NCBI GenBank assembly: GCA_002723075.1
Contig: PBNJ01000001.1
Coordinates: forward strand, 1 to 47,648
Direction: 5' to 3'
DNA: 47,648 nt
DNA from: Flavobacteriaceae bacterium
Lineage (GTDB): Bacteria; Bacteroidota; Bacteroidia; Flavobacteriales; Flavobacteriaceae
Shown: in pieces, positions 8,349 through 18,578 of the stretch
How positions within the stretch are numbered: position 1 is the first letter of the stretch
Layout of the letters: each line of letters starts with the position of its first letter
Notes under the pieces: model-generated
Databases searched by the model: none
What the model was told of the DNA's origin: nothing
Seen by the model: only the letters and a program-made list of their open reading frames with translations
Position numbers and translations under genes: made by a program

Positions 8349-9779
8349 TTAATGGAATGAGTCAATTTCATATATGGATTTATTTTTCCAAGTAATCCCA
8401 GGTTTCCATTTTGGTGCTTTAACTAAAGTTAGATATTCATCTAGGGCTAGCTCTAATAAATTCGTCTTCTCTGTTAACATTTTTGACAAATCATTCTTTT
8501 CCCCAATATCATTGATAATCGAAAATAATTTAACTTCATTTGTATCATAAAATTTAATCAACTTAAAATTATCCTGAATAATGGCGGAATGCGCTCTTTT
8601 AAGAGCAATACCATTTTCATATGGCACATGAAATACAATTCCAATTTCATTGCGCTTTACTTCTCCTTTTCCATTCTCAAAAGCTACTTTTTTAAAACTA
8701 CCCCCATCCAATTCATCATGAAGTGGTATTTTTTTTCCAGCAATATCAATAATGGTAGGTAAAATATCTGAAAATGAAATTGGTACTTTAGATTCAATAC
8801 CAGATTTAATGTTTGGTCCCGAAATTATAAAAGGTACACGGATTCCTCCTTCCATTGCATCCCATTTGCCACGACTTAAAGGAGTATTTGTACCAAATTT
8901 ATATTTTGATCTCGGGGGCATAATTGGAACTGCTCCATTATCAGATGTATATATAATATAGGTATTTTTATCAATGCCAAACTCCTTAACTTTTTCAAGT
9001 AGGATGCCTAGACCTGAATCTAAGTCTTCAGTCATTGCAGCAAATCCAGCATGTCGATGACGCGTTCCTGCAGAAAGGGATTGATATTTTTTCAACGTTT
9101 CTTTACGCATCATAATATCAGAATGAACCGCATAATGAGATACTTGCAAAAAAAACGGGGTTTTGGTTGAGGCTTGTTTTTCAATAAATTCAACTGCTCT
9201 CTGCGTAACACTAAAAATCTTTTTCGGATCTTCACTTGTTGTATTTTGCCATTGGTTTTTATTATTCCTAAAATCAAAACCCCCGTCTTTATTCCCAGTG
9301 ATTCCGTCACTTTCATCATAGCCAAGATTACTAGGATCAACGTCGATTCCCCATTTGCCAAAGTGAGCAGTTCTATAATTTGGATTGATTGTTTGTAATA
9401 TTTTTGGAATTGTAATTGGTGTTTCATGATCAATATGATCTGTATTCATCCCAACCCGAATCATTCTTAATCTTGCTGGCGTTTGGCCAAACTGGATTGA
9501 ATATCTGGATGGGGAACATACAGGGGCGCTGGCATAAGCAGATGAAAAACGCATTCCATTTCTAGCTAGAAGTTCAAGATTAGGGGTTTTATGATAATCA
9601 CTTTTGGATAATGGCTGATTGTCTGACATTGATACTGAAGTTCCATTCCAACCTTGGTCATCTGTAAGGACTAGTATAAAGTTTGGTGAGATTTCACTAT
9701 AGTTTTCAGTATTGATTTGGCCACTACAATTTAATGACATTACCAAGAGTGAAAAAAGAAAAATAATTTTAAAATTCAT
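8349..9779 (-). CDS. Lipoprotein sulfatase, arylsulfatase A-like (Cys-type)
   Basis: This 476-residue sulfatase has catalytic motif CSPSR at 88-92, metal ligands D40 and D41 in LTDDQGWNG, and a YTSDNGAVP segment for the second metal site. The N-terminus ends in SLNC at residue 18 and continues SGQ, which suggests a lipoprotein anchored in a membrane, unlike the other three sulfatases, which look cleaved and soluble. It follows susD after 20 bases, so it is the first enzyme made with the importer. It may desulfate the oligosaccharide close to the SusCD pore. The exact sulfate position cannot be inferred. Confidence 0.92.
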   Translation of the reverse strand: MNFKIIFLFSLLVMSLNCSGQINTENYSEISPNFILVLTDDQGWNGTSVSMSDNQPLSKSDYHKTPNLELLARNGMRFSSAYASAPVCSPSRYSIQFGQTPARLRMIRVGMNTDHIDHETPITIPKILQTINPNYRTAHFGKWGIDVDPSNLGYDESDGITGNKDGGFDFRNNKNQWQNTTSEDPKKIFSVTQRAVEFIEKQASTKTPFFLQVSHYAVHSDIMMRKETLKKYQSLSAGTRHRHAGFAAMTEDLDSGLGILLEKVKEFGIDKNTYIIYTSDNGAVPIMPPRSKYKFGTNTPLSRGKWDAMEGGIRVPFIISGPNIKSGIESKVPISFSDILPTIIDIAGKKIPLHDELDGGSFKKVAFENGKGEVKRNEIGIVFHVPYENGIALKRAHSAIIQDNFKLIKFYDTNEVKLFSIINDIGEKNDLSKMLTEKTNLLELALDEYLTLVKAPKWKPGITWKNKSIYEIDSFH

Positions 9780-9799
9780 GAAGATTGAAAAAACAGCTA

Positions 9800-11389
9800 T
9801 CAGTAGATATTGTTATTAGCAGTAGTTTCCTCTACAGGAATCGGCCAAAAATAATCCTCAGCCTGTCTTTGACCCTCTAACTCTCCATATATTGTTTTAC
9901 AATATTCATCATAAACGCCCATTCTAGTTAAATCAAAAAATCTATGGCCCTCCATATAAAGTTCTACTCCTCTTTCCTGTAAAAGTCTAGTTCTAAACTG
10001 GTCCATACTTAAACCGCTTGCATCAAAATCATTCATTTCAACTCGACTTCTTAAAATATTTATGTCATCATTAGCTAAACTTGGATTTTGAGAAATTTCA
10101 GCCAAAGCCTCCGCACGCATAAGATAAACATCTGCAAGCCGTATAATATGCCAATTTTGTCTGCTAGTGTATTCAGTAGTTGCTTCAGTATCGATATATT
10201 TTGCTGTCCAAATTTGCCATAAAGTCCCTTTTTGGTCTCCAGTTACGAGATCCCTAGGTATATAACCAACGTTGTTTGGGGTTATTTGAAAACTCCTTGT
10301 GTTATTTTGGTATTCTTTGATAATGGTGTTCTGAAATCGGTTGTCATTTTTATTAATACGTAGATTGATAAACTTGCCTTTCAATTTATTTGTACCACCA
10401 AAACCTGTTCCACAAAGACCAGAGTCTTTGGGTGAAAAGAGATTAGAAACAGCAGTTCCTTGACCTATTATTGAAGATCCTTGTACTTCAAAAATCATTT
10501 CAGGACTGTTCCCATTGTCAGGACTAAATATTTTCGTGTATTCATTCAGGTTTGATGACAATGAAAATCCGTCCCCAGCTATTGCATGATCAGCATGAGA
10601 TTTTGCCAACTGATAATAAAAGACAGGATTCTCACTAAACTCTAGATAACTATTATTCCCTTCTACGCCTTCAGATGCAGTTCTTTTTGATGATGCAATT
10701 CGTAAATAAACCTTAGTTAGTAATGCATGTGCAGCTGTTTTGGTCACACGACCCAATTCGTTTGTATATCCATTTCTAGTTTCATTTTTTGACCAACAAT
10801 TCTCAGAAGCATGGTTTAAATCGTCGATTATAACCTCGTAAACTTCATTTATATTAGATAATTCTAGCCCGTTATCCTCTCCATCCTTAGCTGGGCTAGT
10901 TCTAAGTGGAATTTCGCCAAAACAACGGACTAAATTAAAATAGTGAAGTGCTCTTAAAAACCTTGCTTCACCAATAATTCGAAGTTTAAGTTCACTATCA
11001 ATATTGATGTTTTCAATATTAGCAATTACATTATTTGCATCACGAATACCTATGTAAATATCTCGCCAAATTGGAAATAAGTTTGAATTGGTATTAACCA
11101 CGTTACCAGTTTTAAAATCTTTCCATAAATACGTTGATAGACCCTGGTCTGATGAAGCAAAAAGGGCTGTTAAAAAAAGTTGCTTGTAGTATCCATTGTT
11201 ACTTTTTAATCTAGCATACGCAGCATTTAAAGATTGAAATGCATCACTTTCATTTTGATAAAAATTCTCAGTACTAATTTGGGTTTGAGGATTCTCTTCC
11301 AAAATTTCACATGACAAAGGAATAATGACTAGCAAAAAAAGATATGGCCTTCGTATTTTATTTAAAATATGGTAGATGAAATTACTCAT
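9800..11389 (-). CDS. SusD/RagB-family glycan-binding lipoprotein
   Basis: The protein has 529 residues when started at the ATG at 11389. The open frame extends further upstream into susC, but the start chosen gives a signal peptide and lipobox (PLSC, C27) and leaves one base after the susC stop. The SusD/RagB pattern is clear: FYQNESDAFQSLNAAY near the N-terminus, GEARFLRALHYFNLVRCFG, then LADVYLMRAEALAEI and the C-terminal GHRFFDLTRMG and FWPIPVEE segments. SusD binds the incoming oligosaccharide on the outer surface and acts as the lid of the SusC channel. The overlap-like spacing with susC implies translational coupling. Confidence 0.96.
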   Translation of the reverse strand: MSNFIYHILNKIRRPYLFLLVIIPLSCEILEENPQTQISTENFYQNESDAFQSLNAAYARLKSNNGYYKQLFLTALFASSDQGLSTYLWKDFKTGNVVNTNSNLFPIWRDIYIGIRDANNVIANIENINIDSELKLRIIGEARFLRALHYFNLVRCFGEIPLRTSPAKDGEDNGLELSNINEVYEVIIDDLNHASENCWSKNETRNGYTNELGRVTKTAAHALLTKVYLRIASSKRTASEGVEGNNSYLEFSENPVFYYQLAKSHADHAIAGDGFSLSSNLNEYTKIFSPDNGNSPEMIFEVQGSSIIGQGTAVSNLFSPKDSGLCGTGFGGTNKLKGKFINLRINKNDNRFQNTIIKEYQNNTRSFQITPNNVGYIPRDLVTGDQKGTLWQIWTAKYIDTEATTEYTSRQNWHIIRLADVYLMRAEALAEISQNPSLANDDINILRSRVEMNDFDASGLSMDQFRTRLLQERGVELYMEGHRFFDLTRMGVYDEYCKTIYGELEGQRQAEDYFWPIPVEETTANNNIY

Positions 11390-11390
11390 G

Positions 11391-14300
11391 TCAATATGTA
11401 AGTTTAAGTCCAAGCAGATATGTTTTTGTCCCGGGATATGTTCCAAAATCAACTCCTCTTTTCTGAGGGTTTTTAGAATAAGTCTTAATCTCTGGATCAT
11501 AGCCAGGGTAATCGGTAATTGTAAGAAGATTTTGTCCACTAGCATATAATCTCAATGATCGATTGTTAGAAATCGATAAAGTATATCCTAGATTAATATT
11601 CTTAAGTCGTATAAATGATCCATCAAATACTTGACGGTCTGATGCAATTGCTCTTGGCCCATTATCAATTATAGCAGCTGGATTACTAGCTCCAAATAAA
11701 TTACCATATGATGGGTTATAAATAACCTGATCGTTAACTACTTCTAGAGGTGCTTTCCAGGACGAGAGATATGAGTTACTTAAAACATTAGTTGTTTTTT
11801 GCAGTCCACTAAGTTGCCATGAATCAACCCAAAAAAGATCCCCCCCCTTTTGGCCAGTAAACAAAATGCTCAAATCCCAGTTCTTAAAAACAAAGTTATT
11901 CGAAAAAGAAAAATTATAATCAGGGTTAGGATCCCCAATTTGGACATAGTCATCAAAATTAATTTGTTGTGATTCCAAAGGAATACCACCTTCGTCAAGA
12001 TCTAAAGAGTTGTTTATATATTTAATTTCTCCAGGTGCTGCACCCTCAATCCCACTTTGAATTGCTTCTTCCCATGTTGAATAAATTCCATCTGTTTGAG
12101 CACCCCAAAAAATGCCTAAAGGTTCACCTACCTTAAATAATATTGGGTTTGTATTTCTAAATCCCACTGATGGTCCGATTTGGTAATCTAAATTGGAGTT
12201 CAGTGCAAGTAATTTGTTTCTATTAAAACTTAGATTAGCTAAGAAGCCCCAACTAAATTCAGAAGTTTCTGTAATACGGGTACTTAAGCTAAATTCAATG
12301 CCCTTATTTTCAACTTTCCCAAAATTATCAATTCGTGATGTGTATCCATTTGAAACTGGCAGTCTTACATTTTGCAGAAGATCTTTGGTTATTTTGTTAT
12401 AAGCATCAATTGTTAAGTTGATCGAACTGTCAAAAAGACTTAAGTCAAGCCCAACATTAAATTGATCTGTTTTTTCCCAAGTTAAATTATTGTTAGCAAG
12501 ATTTGATTCAAAATATCCAATTGCCAATTCATTTTCAAAATTGTATCTAATTGGTGATAGTAGAGAAAGTGATTGATATGGAGATATTGGGTTACTTCCT
12601 GTTTGACCTACCGAAAAACGTAGTTTAAGTTGAGAAACCTCATCTAATTGCCTTATTTTTTTTTCTTCTGATATTAACCAAGATAAAGCGACAGAGGGAA
12701 AAATTGCACTTTGATTATTAACTGCAAATTTTGATGAAGCATCAATTCGTGCGTTAAAATCGATAAAATATTTTCGCTTGTAGTTATATCCAACTCGAAA
12801 TAAAGAGGACAACAGTCCAGCCTCTCTAAATTCCGATATGGGGACAAATATTTCTGTTGCTGAGGAAAAGTTATAAAACGATGTATTGTCGCTTCCATAT
12901 CCTATAGCTTTATTAAATAATGAACGGAAAATATTCTTTTCATAAGTCCCAATCAAAATGGCATCAAGTCGGTGAGCTCCAAATCTGTTTCTGTAACGTA
13001 AATTAGCTTCACCGTAAATTTTATTATTTTCTAAATACCCTTGAGAAGCCTCTCCATTATTTCTTCTTCCTCGTGTGGTATTTACTGGGTAATAATTGTC
13101 ACGCGTGCTTCTTACATAATCATATGAACCTTTAATTGTTGCAGTGAGTTTTGGAGAAATCTTACTAACTATTGAAAAAACCTGGCGAAACGAAGTTGAT
13201 TTTTTTAAATCTGTTACATTTACAGCGAGTGTGTATGGATTTGATACAATATTCCCTTCGTTAAGATCGGCATAAATATCATCCTCTTCTCCAGGGCTTA
13301 AGAGCGAGAAGATAGGTTGAAATTGAAGAGTTTGTGATACAACTCCTCGCTGGGAGAAAATCTCACCATTTCCAACTGAAGATGCATTTCCTTTTTTGAA
13401 TGAAATATTTGTTTTTGAGAAAAAGTCAACCTTATTGTTAAATGCTTTTCGTTTTGCATTCATATTGTAGTTTATTCTTCTATTATCTGAATTTATGATT
13501 ATTCCCTCCTGATCAATTAAACTAAGGCTCATGGATAAGTTTTTTTGAAAATTACCTCCTCTGTAATTTAGATTTAGAGAATTATTGTGAGCAAGTCTGT
13601 AAGTTATGTCTTGCCAATCAGTGTTGATATTTGTTGTTTGATTATTTGAAAATGGAACTGCATCAGGGTATGGGTTGCGAAAATCACTTAACTCCGGGTA
13701 ATTTTCTATTGTGATCTCTTGAGTTCCATCAAATGTACCGCCCAGTCGGTATGGATTTGTGATATCTTGGTAAAGTTGATTTAAATACCTTTGGTTTATA
13801 TAATTTTCAAATCCTGCACCATCTAAAACATCTAAATATTTTGTTACTTCTGAAATAGAGGTGTCAAATGTTAGAGAAATCTTATCAACCCCATTTGCAC
13901 TGTCTGCGGTTTTTGTTGTAATAACTACCACACCGTTTGCTCCACGAGCACCATAAATAGCAGTAGCTGCTGCGTCTTTTAACACCTCAATTTTTTCAAT
14001 ATCGTTTGGATTTAAAAATCCTAAATTACTATGCTGCTGGCCAGTGCCAGTATTCCCTTGGGCATCCGATATTGGGCTTGTTGGTATTCCATCAACAACA
14101 TATAAAGGCTGTGTACCTCCCAGCATTGAGTTAACACCACGTATAGAAATACCAATTCCACCACCAGGCTCAGAGCTTTCACTGACTACAATACCAGCAA
14201 CTTGTCCCTGTAGAAGACTTTCAATCGAGTTGTTTCTATTTTTTTCTAATTGCTCTGACTCAATTTGAACTATTGAACCAGAAAGGTCTTTTTTATTTAC

Positions 14301-14621
14301 ATCAAAGTAACCAACACTTACTACAACTTCATCTAACTTGCTAACTTCACTCTCCAAGCGAACGGTAATAGGGGATGATAAAGAAGTTATTTCTTTATTT
14401 TTCATTCCAATAAATGAGAATACAAGGGTATCTCCGATAAGTGCATTTAATTCAAAAATACCATCAAAATTAGTTGTAGTTCCTACAGTAGTGTTTTTTA
14501 TCGTAACATTTACTCCTGGAATGGGCTGGTTGTTATCATCATCAACAACTAAACCAGTCATAAGTATATCTTGACTAAAAAGAAAAATTGGAAATATAAT
14601 TATGAGAAGAGTATTTTTCAT
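11391..14621 (-). CDS. SusC-family TonB-dependent outer-membrane glycan importer
   Basis: The protein has 1076 residues from the ATG at 14621 (MKNTLLIIIF, signal peptide). An upstream in-frame start at 14645 would put charged residues before the signal and is rejected. Residues about 22-90 form a carboxypeptidase-D regulatory-like domain (TGLVVDDDNNQPIPGVNV). A TonB-box-like DEVVV lies at 97-101, the plug follows from about 108 (LLQGQVAGIVV, RGVNSMLGG, YVVDGIP), and the remainder is a long beta-barrel. It moves oligosaccharides into the periplasm with SusD as lid, using TonB energy. The neighbour upstream is the hybrid regulator, which probably controls this gene. Confidence 0.96.
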   Translation of the reverse strand: MKNTLLIIIFPIFLFSQDILMTGLVVDDDNNQPIPGVNVTIKNTTVGTTTNFDGIFELNALIGDTLVFSFIGMKNKEITSLSSPITVRLESEVSKLDEVVVSVGYFDVNKKDLSGSIVQIESEQLEKNRNNSIESLLQGQVAGIVVSESSEPGGGIGISIRGVNSMLGGTQPLYVVDGIPTSPISDAQGNTGTGQQHSNLGFLNPNDIEKIEVLKDAAATAIYGARGANGVVVITTKTADSANGVDKISLTFDTSISEVTKYLDVLDGAGFENYINQRYLNQLYQDITNPYRLGGTFDGTQEITIENYPELSDFRNPYPDAVPFSNNQTTNINTDWQDITYRLAHNNSLNLNYRGGNFQKNLSMSLSLIDQEGIIINSDNRRINYNMNAKRKAFNNKVDFFSKTNISFKKGNASSVGNGEIFSQRGVVSQTLQFQPIFSLLSPGEEDDIYADLNEGNIVSNPYTLAVNVTDLKKSTSFRQVFSIVSKISPKLTATIKGSYDYVRSTRDNYYPVNTTRGRRNNGEASQGYLENNKIYGEANLRYRNRFGAHRLDAILIGTYEKNIFRSLFNKAIGYGSDNTSFYNFSSATEIFVPISEFREAGLLSSLFRVGYNYKRKYFIDFNARIDASSKFAVNNQSAIFPSVALSWLISEEKKIRQLDEVSQLKLRFSVGQTGSNPISPYQSLSLLSPIRYNFENELAIGYFESNLANNNLTWEKTDQFNVGLDLSLFDSSINLTIDAYNKITKDLLQNVRLPVSNGYTSRIDNFGKVENKGIEFSLSTRITETSEFSWGFLANLSFNRNKLLALNSNLDYQIGPSVGFRNTNPILFKVGEPLGIFWGAQTDGIYSTWEEAIQSGIEGAAPGEIKYINNSLDLDEGGIPLESQQINFDDYVQIGDPNPDYNFSFSNNFVFKNWDLSILFTGQKGGDLFWVDSWQLSGLQKTTNVLSNSYLSSWKAPLEVVNDQVIYNPSYGNLFGASNPAAIIDNGPRAIASDRQVFDGSFIRLKNINLGYTLSISNNRSLRLYASGQNLLTITDYPGYDPEIKTYSKNPQKRGVDFGTYPGTKTYLLGLKLTY

Positions 14622-14645
14622 AGTGTCTAATTTAAAAAAACACAC

Positions 14646-14708
14646 CTACATTGTAGTTTAAATTTCAACCAATTGTGTTAAAATAAAAATCAAAACAACT
14701 AACCAATT
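14646..14708. promoter_or_regulatory. Possible operator region upstream of susC
   Basis: The short gap between the regulator gene and susC holds a perfect 11-base palindrome (CTACA-T-TGTAG, 14646-14656) and two direct copies of AACCAATT (14667-14674 and 14701-14708) spaced 34 bases apart; the last base of the second copy falls in the regulator stop codon. Hybrid regulators of this type usually bind upstream of susC. No TAnnTTTG box is obvious here, so the susC promoter position is unresolved. The repeats are short and could be chance in AT-rich DNA. Confidence 0.3.
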
Positions 14709-17700
14709 TACTTTAAATAATCTTTTGGGGACTTACCAAAAAACTTTTTAAAAGTAGTGCTGAAATACCTTGGATCATTGTATCCAGATTCAAAAGCAAC
14801 ACTACTGATTCTAATTCCTTTATTATTTTTCAATAATTCTGCAGCATGATTCATTTTTATTTGAGTAATAAACTCGCTGGGTGATAAACCTGTTAGCCCC
14901 TTAACTTTTCTAAACAAATTAGACCTACTTAATCCAATTTTTTCTGCAAGAAATTCAATTGAAAAGTTATAATTTGTCATATTTTGTTCAACTATTTTCA
15001 TCATATCTGAAAGTAACTTTTCGTCTGGGGAGTCAAATTTATTATTTGATTTATTAAGGGTTACTTTTTTTAATATTTCTCTTGAGTTTAAAAGATTTTG
15101 AATGTAAGCATTCAATACTTTCATATTAAATGGTTTCTCCAAATATGCGTCTGCACCTATTTTAATTCCCTCAATTTTATCATTAATTTCTCCAAGGGCA
15201 GTTATCATAATCACAGGGATGTGACTCGTTTCAAAATTAGATTTTATGATTTTGCAAAAATCTTTACCGTCCATCATTGGCATAATTACATCAGTAATAA
15301 TCAAATCTGGATTTTTTGATAGGGCAATGAGAAGACCCTCTTTGCCGTTTTTTGCCAAAATAACCTTAAAATTTAACTGCTCAAGTTGTTTTTTTAAAGA
15401 ATACCGTAAATCTTCATTATCATCAACTAGTAAAATTAACTTTTCAAAATTTTTGTTATTCTTAATATTGATTTGTTCTAAATCATTTTCCAATTCAACC
15501 AATAAATCTTCATCATTATAATGTTCACTTCCCTTTTTTAACAATACTGAAAAAGTAGATCCAATATTTTCTTTACTCACAAGTTCAATTTTGCCGCCGT
15601 GTAGTTCAATTATCTTTTTTGAAATCATTAATCCTAGTCCTGAACCTGATATATGTTTATCATTAATATTTGTTCCTCTTGTGAACCTTGAAAAAATCAT
15701 TTTTTGATCTTTTGATGGTATACCAAATCCATTGTCGATAAAGTCAATTTTAATTAAATCAGATTCATTTTTTGCTTTTATAATTATTTCCCCTCCTTCT
15801 GCACTATATTTGATAGCATTTGAAATTAAATTATTAAAGATTCTTGTCATTTTATCTTTGTCAATCCAAAGCGTTGTTTTTTGCATTGATAGTGTAATAT
15901 CAATTGACTTTTGATCAATTAAGGGCTGAACTTGATTAATTACCTTTCTGAGAATGTCTTTCACATCAACTTTTGAAACTTTTAATTTTAATTGATTACG
16001 CTCTGCTTTTTGAAAATCTAAAAGTTGCGTGACATATTCGTTTAAATTTTCGCTATTTTTCTGAATAAGTTTTACGTCATTTTTTAGTTCAGGATTTTTT
16101 GTAATCAAATTAGAAGTCAAAAGTTTAATTAATGAGACAGGAGTACGAATATCGTGAGCTACTTCAGTAAAAAATTTGATTTTATCTTCATTCAACCGCT
16201 GGTTGGTTTTAATTTTATTTACTCCAATTGAGATTACAGTTAAAAATAAAATAGAAAAAATATAACCTAAAATAGCCCACTTACTTAACCAAAATGGTTT
16301 CTGGACCAAAATGCTAATTTCTAAGGGGCTTGTTGACGATGTCCCTGCTTTGTTAATTGCATATGCTTTTAGAAGATATTTCCCATAGGGAAGCTTGGGG
16401 TAAATTATTTTTTTTGGATTATTTGATGTAAGGGGAAATTTATCAAATCCAATTAATTGCCAATGATATGTATGCTCTTTAGAGCCATGAAACGTTGGAA
16501 CTTCAAAATCAAAACTAAACGAATTTTGATTGTATTTTAAAGAAATTTGATCTACAAAATTAATATTGTTTTGATTTATTAATTCTTCAGCCTCAAGTCC
16601 ATTAATTTGAAAGTTAGAAATGTATAATTTTGAAATATTTAATTCTTCAGTTAATCTTTTTTGATCAAAAATTACAGCCCCAGAAGGTCCACCAAAAGCT
16701 AGAGAATCATTTTTTGAATTAGCTGATGCTCCAAATCCAAATGTAGAAATTGACAAACCTTCATCAACTCCATATTTTAGAAGTTGATCCGAAATAGTGT
16801 TGTATTTCCATAGTCCATTGTATGTACTCAACCACAGATTTTCGTTTTTATCTTTTTGGATTGAATAAATCGTTCCTAATCTATTTTCAATTGACTTTTG
16901 AATAGAATTAACTTTTTGGGATTCTATATTATACTTAAGAAGCCCTCTTTTGTTCCCAATCCAAATGCAATTATTTTTTTCATCATAAAGCAATGAATAC
17001 ACTTGATTTAGGTCGCCCAATCTATTTATGTCAATTCTATTTATAGATTCTCTAGTTTTATTAATTTCAAAAAAACCATTTGGTGAGCCAACATAAATTT
17101 TGTCTCTGGGCCCTTTCACAATCTTTCTCGCATTCCCTGTAACATAATTTTTGACCAAAACATCATTTTTATAATGCTTTACTGGACCATCAAAACCACC
17201 TATCCACAATTCATCTTCATCTATTAACGTTGTGAATATCATTTTTGATTTTTTTTGATTTTCTTTAAGTTCAATTTGATTTGCTCTTCCAGTATTGGGA
17301 TTAAAAGCTACCAATCCAACCCCATAAACACTTAAAAGTAGTTGAGAATTATATTCGTCGATTGTCAAAATGGCTCTATTGGAAATAAGGGGATCTGAAT
17401 TATAGTTTATCCAATTACCAGATGGTAAAAGCGCACTTATTCCATTTTCAGTACCAAACCAAACTCGGTTATCATTATCAAAATAAATTGAACGGATGTA
17501 ATTATTTGAAATGCTGTTTTGAGAAAAAGGCACATAGTTTACATGAATAAATGGATTATCCAAAGGGTAGACTATATCGACCCCAAGCTCTCGTAGGCCC
17601 AACCAATAAATATTTTCTGGGTCAACATAAATTTCATAAATGCTATTTTGTTTTAGAGAGTTTTTGTTATTTGGCTCGTGGGATATTTTTTTTATAAGTT

Positions 17701-18514
17701 TTAAACTCTCATCAATAATTATCAAGCCATCTCCTTCACTAGCAATTATTGCTAAATTATTATTGTCAAATGCTATTGAACGAATTGTTTGTAGATTGAC
17801 TTCGTTTTTTAGTAAACTAATTTTTTCAGAATTATCCCCGTCAACAATATATAATCCATTTTGATTGGTTCCTGCCCATATACGTTTTTCACTGTCAAGT
17901 GCAATATCTAGAACCTCAATGCCGTTTAAATACGTAGTCTCATGAATAATTGTTGGTTTGGATTTGTTTAAGCCATAAACATCAATGCCATTTGTTGATG
18001 CAACATACAATTTACTATCCTTAACTAAAACCTTTCTGTTAAATAAGCTTTCTGGACTTAGAATATCACTAAATTCGAGAAACTTTGTATTAAATATTAT
18101 TAAACCCTGCTGTAAACCTATAATTAGTGTTTCTTCGTCAATAAAATCAAATGATAAAGCTGGAGCATGGATAATTTTTTTTAACTTGTTTATCCGATCT
18201 TTCTCATAATCATATTTTAAAATATTACCAGAAGATTCAAGTGCATAAAAACCATTCAAGTCAGACAATAAATCTACTATTCCTTCATTATGTTCCGAAA
18301 ATTTATATGATTTAAATAAAGACCCAGAAAATCTGCTAAGGCCCATTGAAGTACCAATCCACATATAGCCCATACTGTCTTTGGCAAAAGTGCGAACAGC
18401 CCCATTGTCAATCCCATCATATGATCCCAGATTAGAAATTTGCTGAGCAATAAGTTGAGATGATATAAATAATAATAATACAGCTAGTAAACAGCTTTGA
18501 AAACGTTGAATCAT
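14708..18514 (-). CDS. Hybrid two-component system sensor/regulator
   Basis: This 1268-residue single-chain sensor and transcription factor is typical of Bacteroidota glycan loci. A signal peptide (about 1-23) is followed by a periplasmic two-propeller sensor region (to about 650, repeated WIGT/WFGT-type blades), a Y_Y_Y domain (about 660-735) and one membrane helix (about 742-766). Then come HisKA with H787 in EVAHDIRTP, HATPase (N899 region, DNGFGIP, GSGLGL), a receiver domain with phosphoacceptor D1075 in ITDVIMP, and a C-terminal AraC-type HTH (about 1170-1268, with the GYNDPRYFSTTFKKFFG signature). The sensor domain probably binds an oligosaccharide from the target glycan and activates the susC operon 86 bases downstream. 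Confidence 0.97.
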   Translation of the reverse strand: MIQRFQSCLLAVLLLFISSQLIAQQISNLGSYDGIDNGAVRTFAKDSMGYMWIGTSMGLSRFSGSLFKSYKFSEHNEGIVDLLSDLNGFYALESSGNILKYDYEKDRINKLKKIIHAPALSFDFIDEETLIIGLQQGLIIFNTKFLEFSDILSPESLFNRKVLVKDSKLYVASTNGIDVYGLNKSKPTIIHETTYLNGIEVLDIALDSEKRIWAGTNQNGLYIVDGDNSEKISLLKNEVNLQTIRSIAFDNNNLAIIASEGDGLIIIDESLKLIKKISHEPNNKNSLKQNSIYEIYVDPENIYWLGLRELGVDIVYPLDNPFIHVNYVPFSQNSISNNYIRSIYFDNDNRVWFGTENGISALLPSGNWINYNSDPLISNRAILTIDEYNSQLLLSVYGVGLVAFNPNTGRANQIELKENQKKSKMIFTTLIDEDELWIGGFDGPVKHYKNDVLVKNYVTGNARKIVKGPRDKIYVGSPNGFFEINKTRESINRIDINRLGDLNQVYSLLYDEKNNCIWIGNKRGLLKYNIESQKVNSIQKSIENRLGTIYSIQKDKNENLWLSTYNGLWKYNTISDQLLKYGVDEGLSISTFGFGASANSKNDSLAFGGPSGAVIFDQKRLTEELNISKLYISNFQINGLEAEELINQNNINFVDQISLKYNQNSFSFDFEVPTFHGSKEHTYHWQLIGFDKFPLTSNNPKKIIYPKLPYGKYLLKAYAINKAGTSSTSPLEISILVQKPFWLSKWAILGYIFSILFLTVISIGVNKIKTNQRLNEDKIKFFTEVAHDIRTPVSLIKLLTSNLITKNPELKNDVKLIQKNSENLNEYVTQLLDFQKAERNQLKLKVSKVDVKDILRKVINQVQPLIDQKSIDITLSMQKTTLWIDKDKMTRIFNNLISNAIKYSAEGGEIIIKAKNESDLIKIDFIDNGFGIPSKDQKMIFSRFTRGTNINDKHISGSGLGLMISKKIIELHGGKIELVSKENIGSTFSVLLKKGSEHYNDEDLLVELENDLEQINIKNNKNFEKLILLVDDNEDLRYSLKKQLEQLNFKVILAKNGKEGLLIALSKNPDLIITDVIMPMMDGKDFCKIIKSNFETSHIPVIMITALGEINDKIEGIKIGADAYLEKPFNMKVLNAYIQNLLNSREILKKVTLNKSNNKFDSPDEKLLSDMMKIVEQNMTNYNFSIEFLAEKIGLSRSNLFRKVKGLTGLSPSEFITQIKMNHAAELLKNNKGIRISSVAFESGYNDPRYFSTTFKKFFGKSPKDYLK

Positions 18515-18578
18515 TATTTCATTTCGTCCTCAAAATACATTTTTTATGTAAGAGATTCAAACTGAGCTAGTTTAAAGT

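Noticed and set aside
9110-9433. A 107-codon minus-strand frame within the lipoprotein sulfatase
   Set aside because: It overlaps the sulfatase in another frame of the same strand, and the sulfatase motif and length are intact.
18555-18575. An AAACT/AGTTT palindrome between the first sulfatase and the regulator gene as a terminator
   Set aside because: The stem is only five AT-rich pairs and no T run follows on the minus strand.
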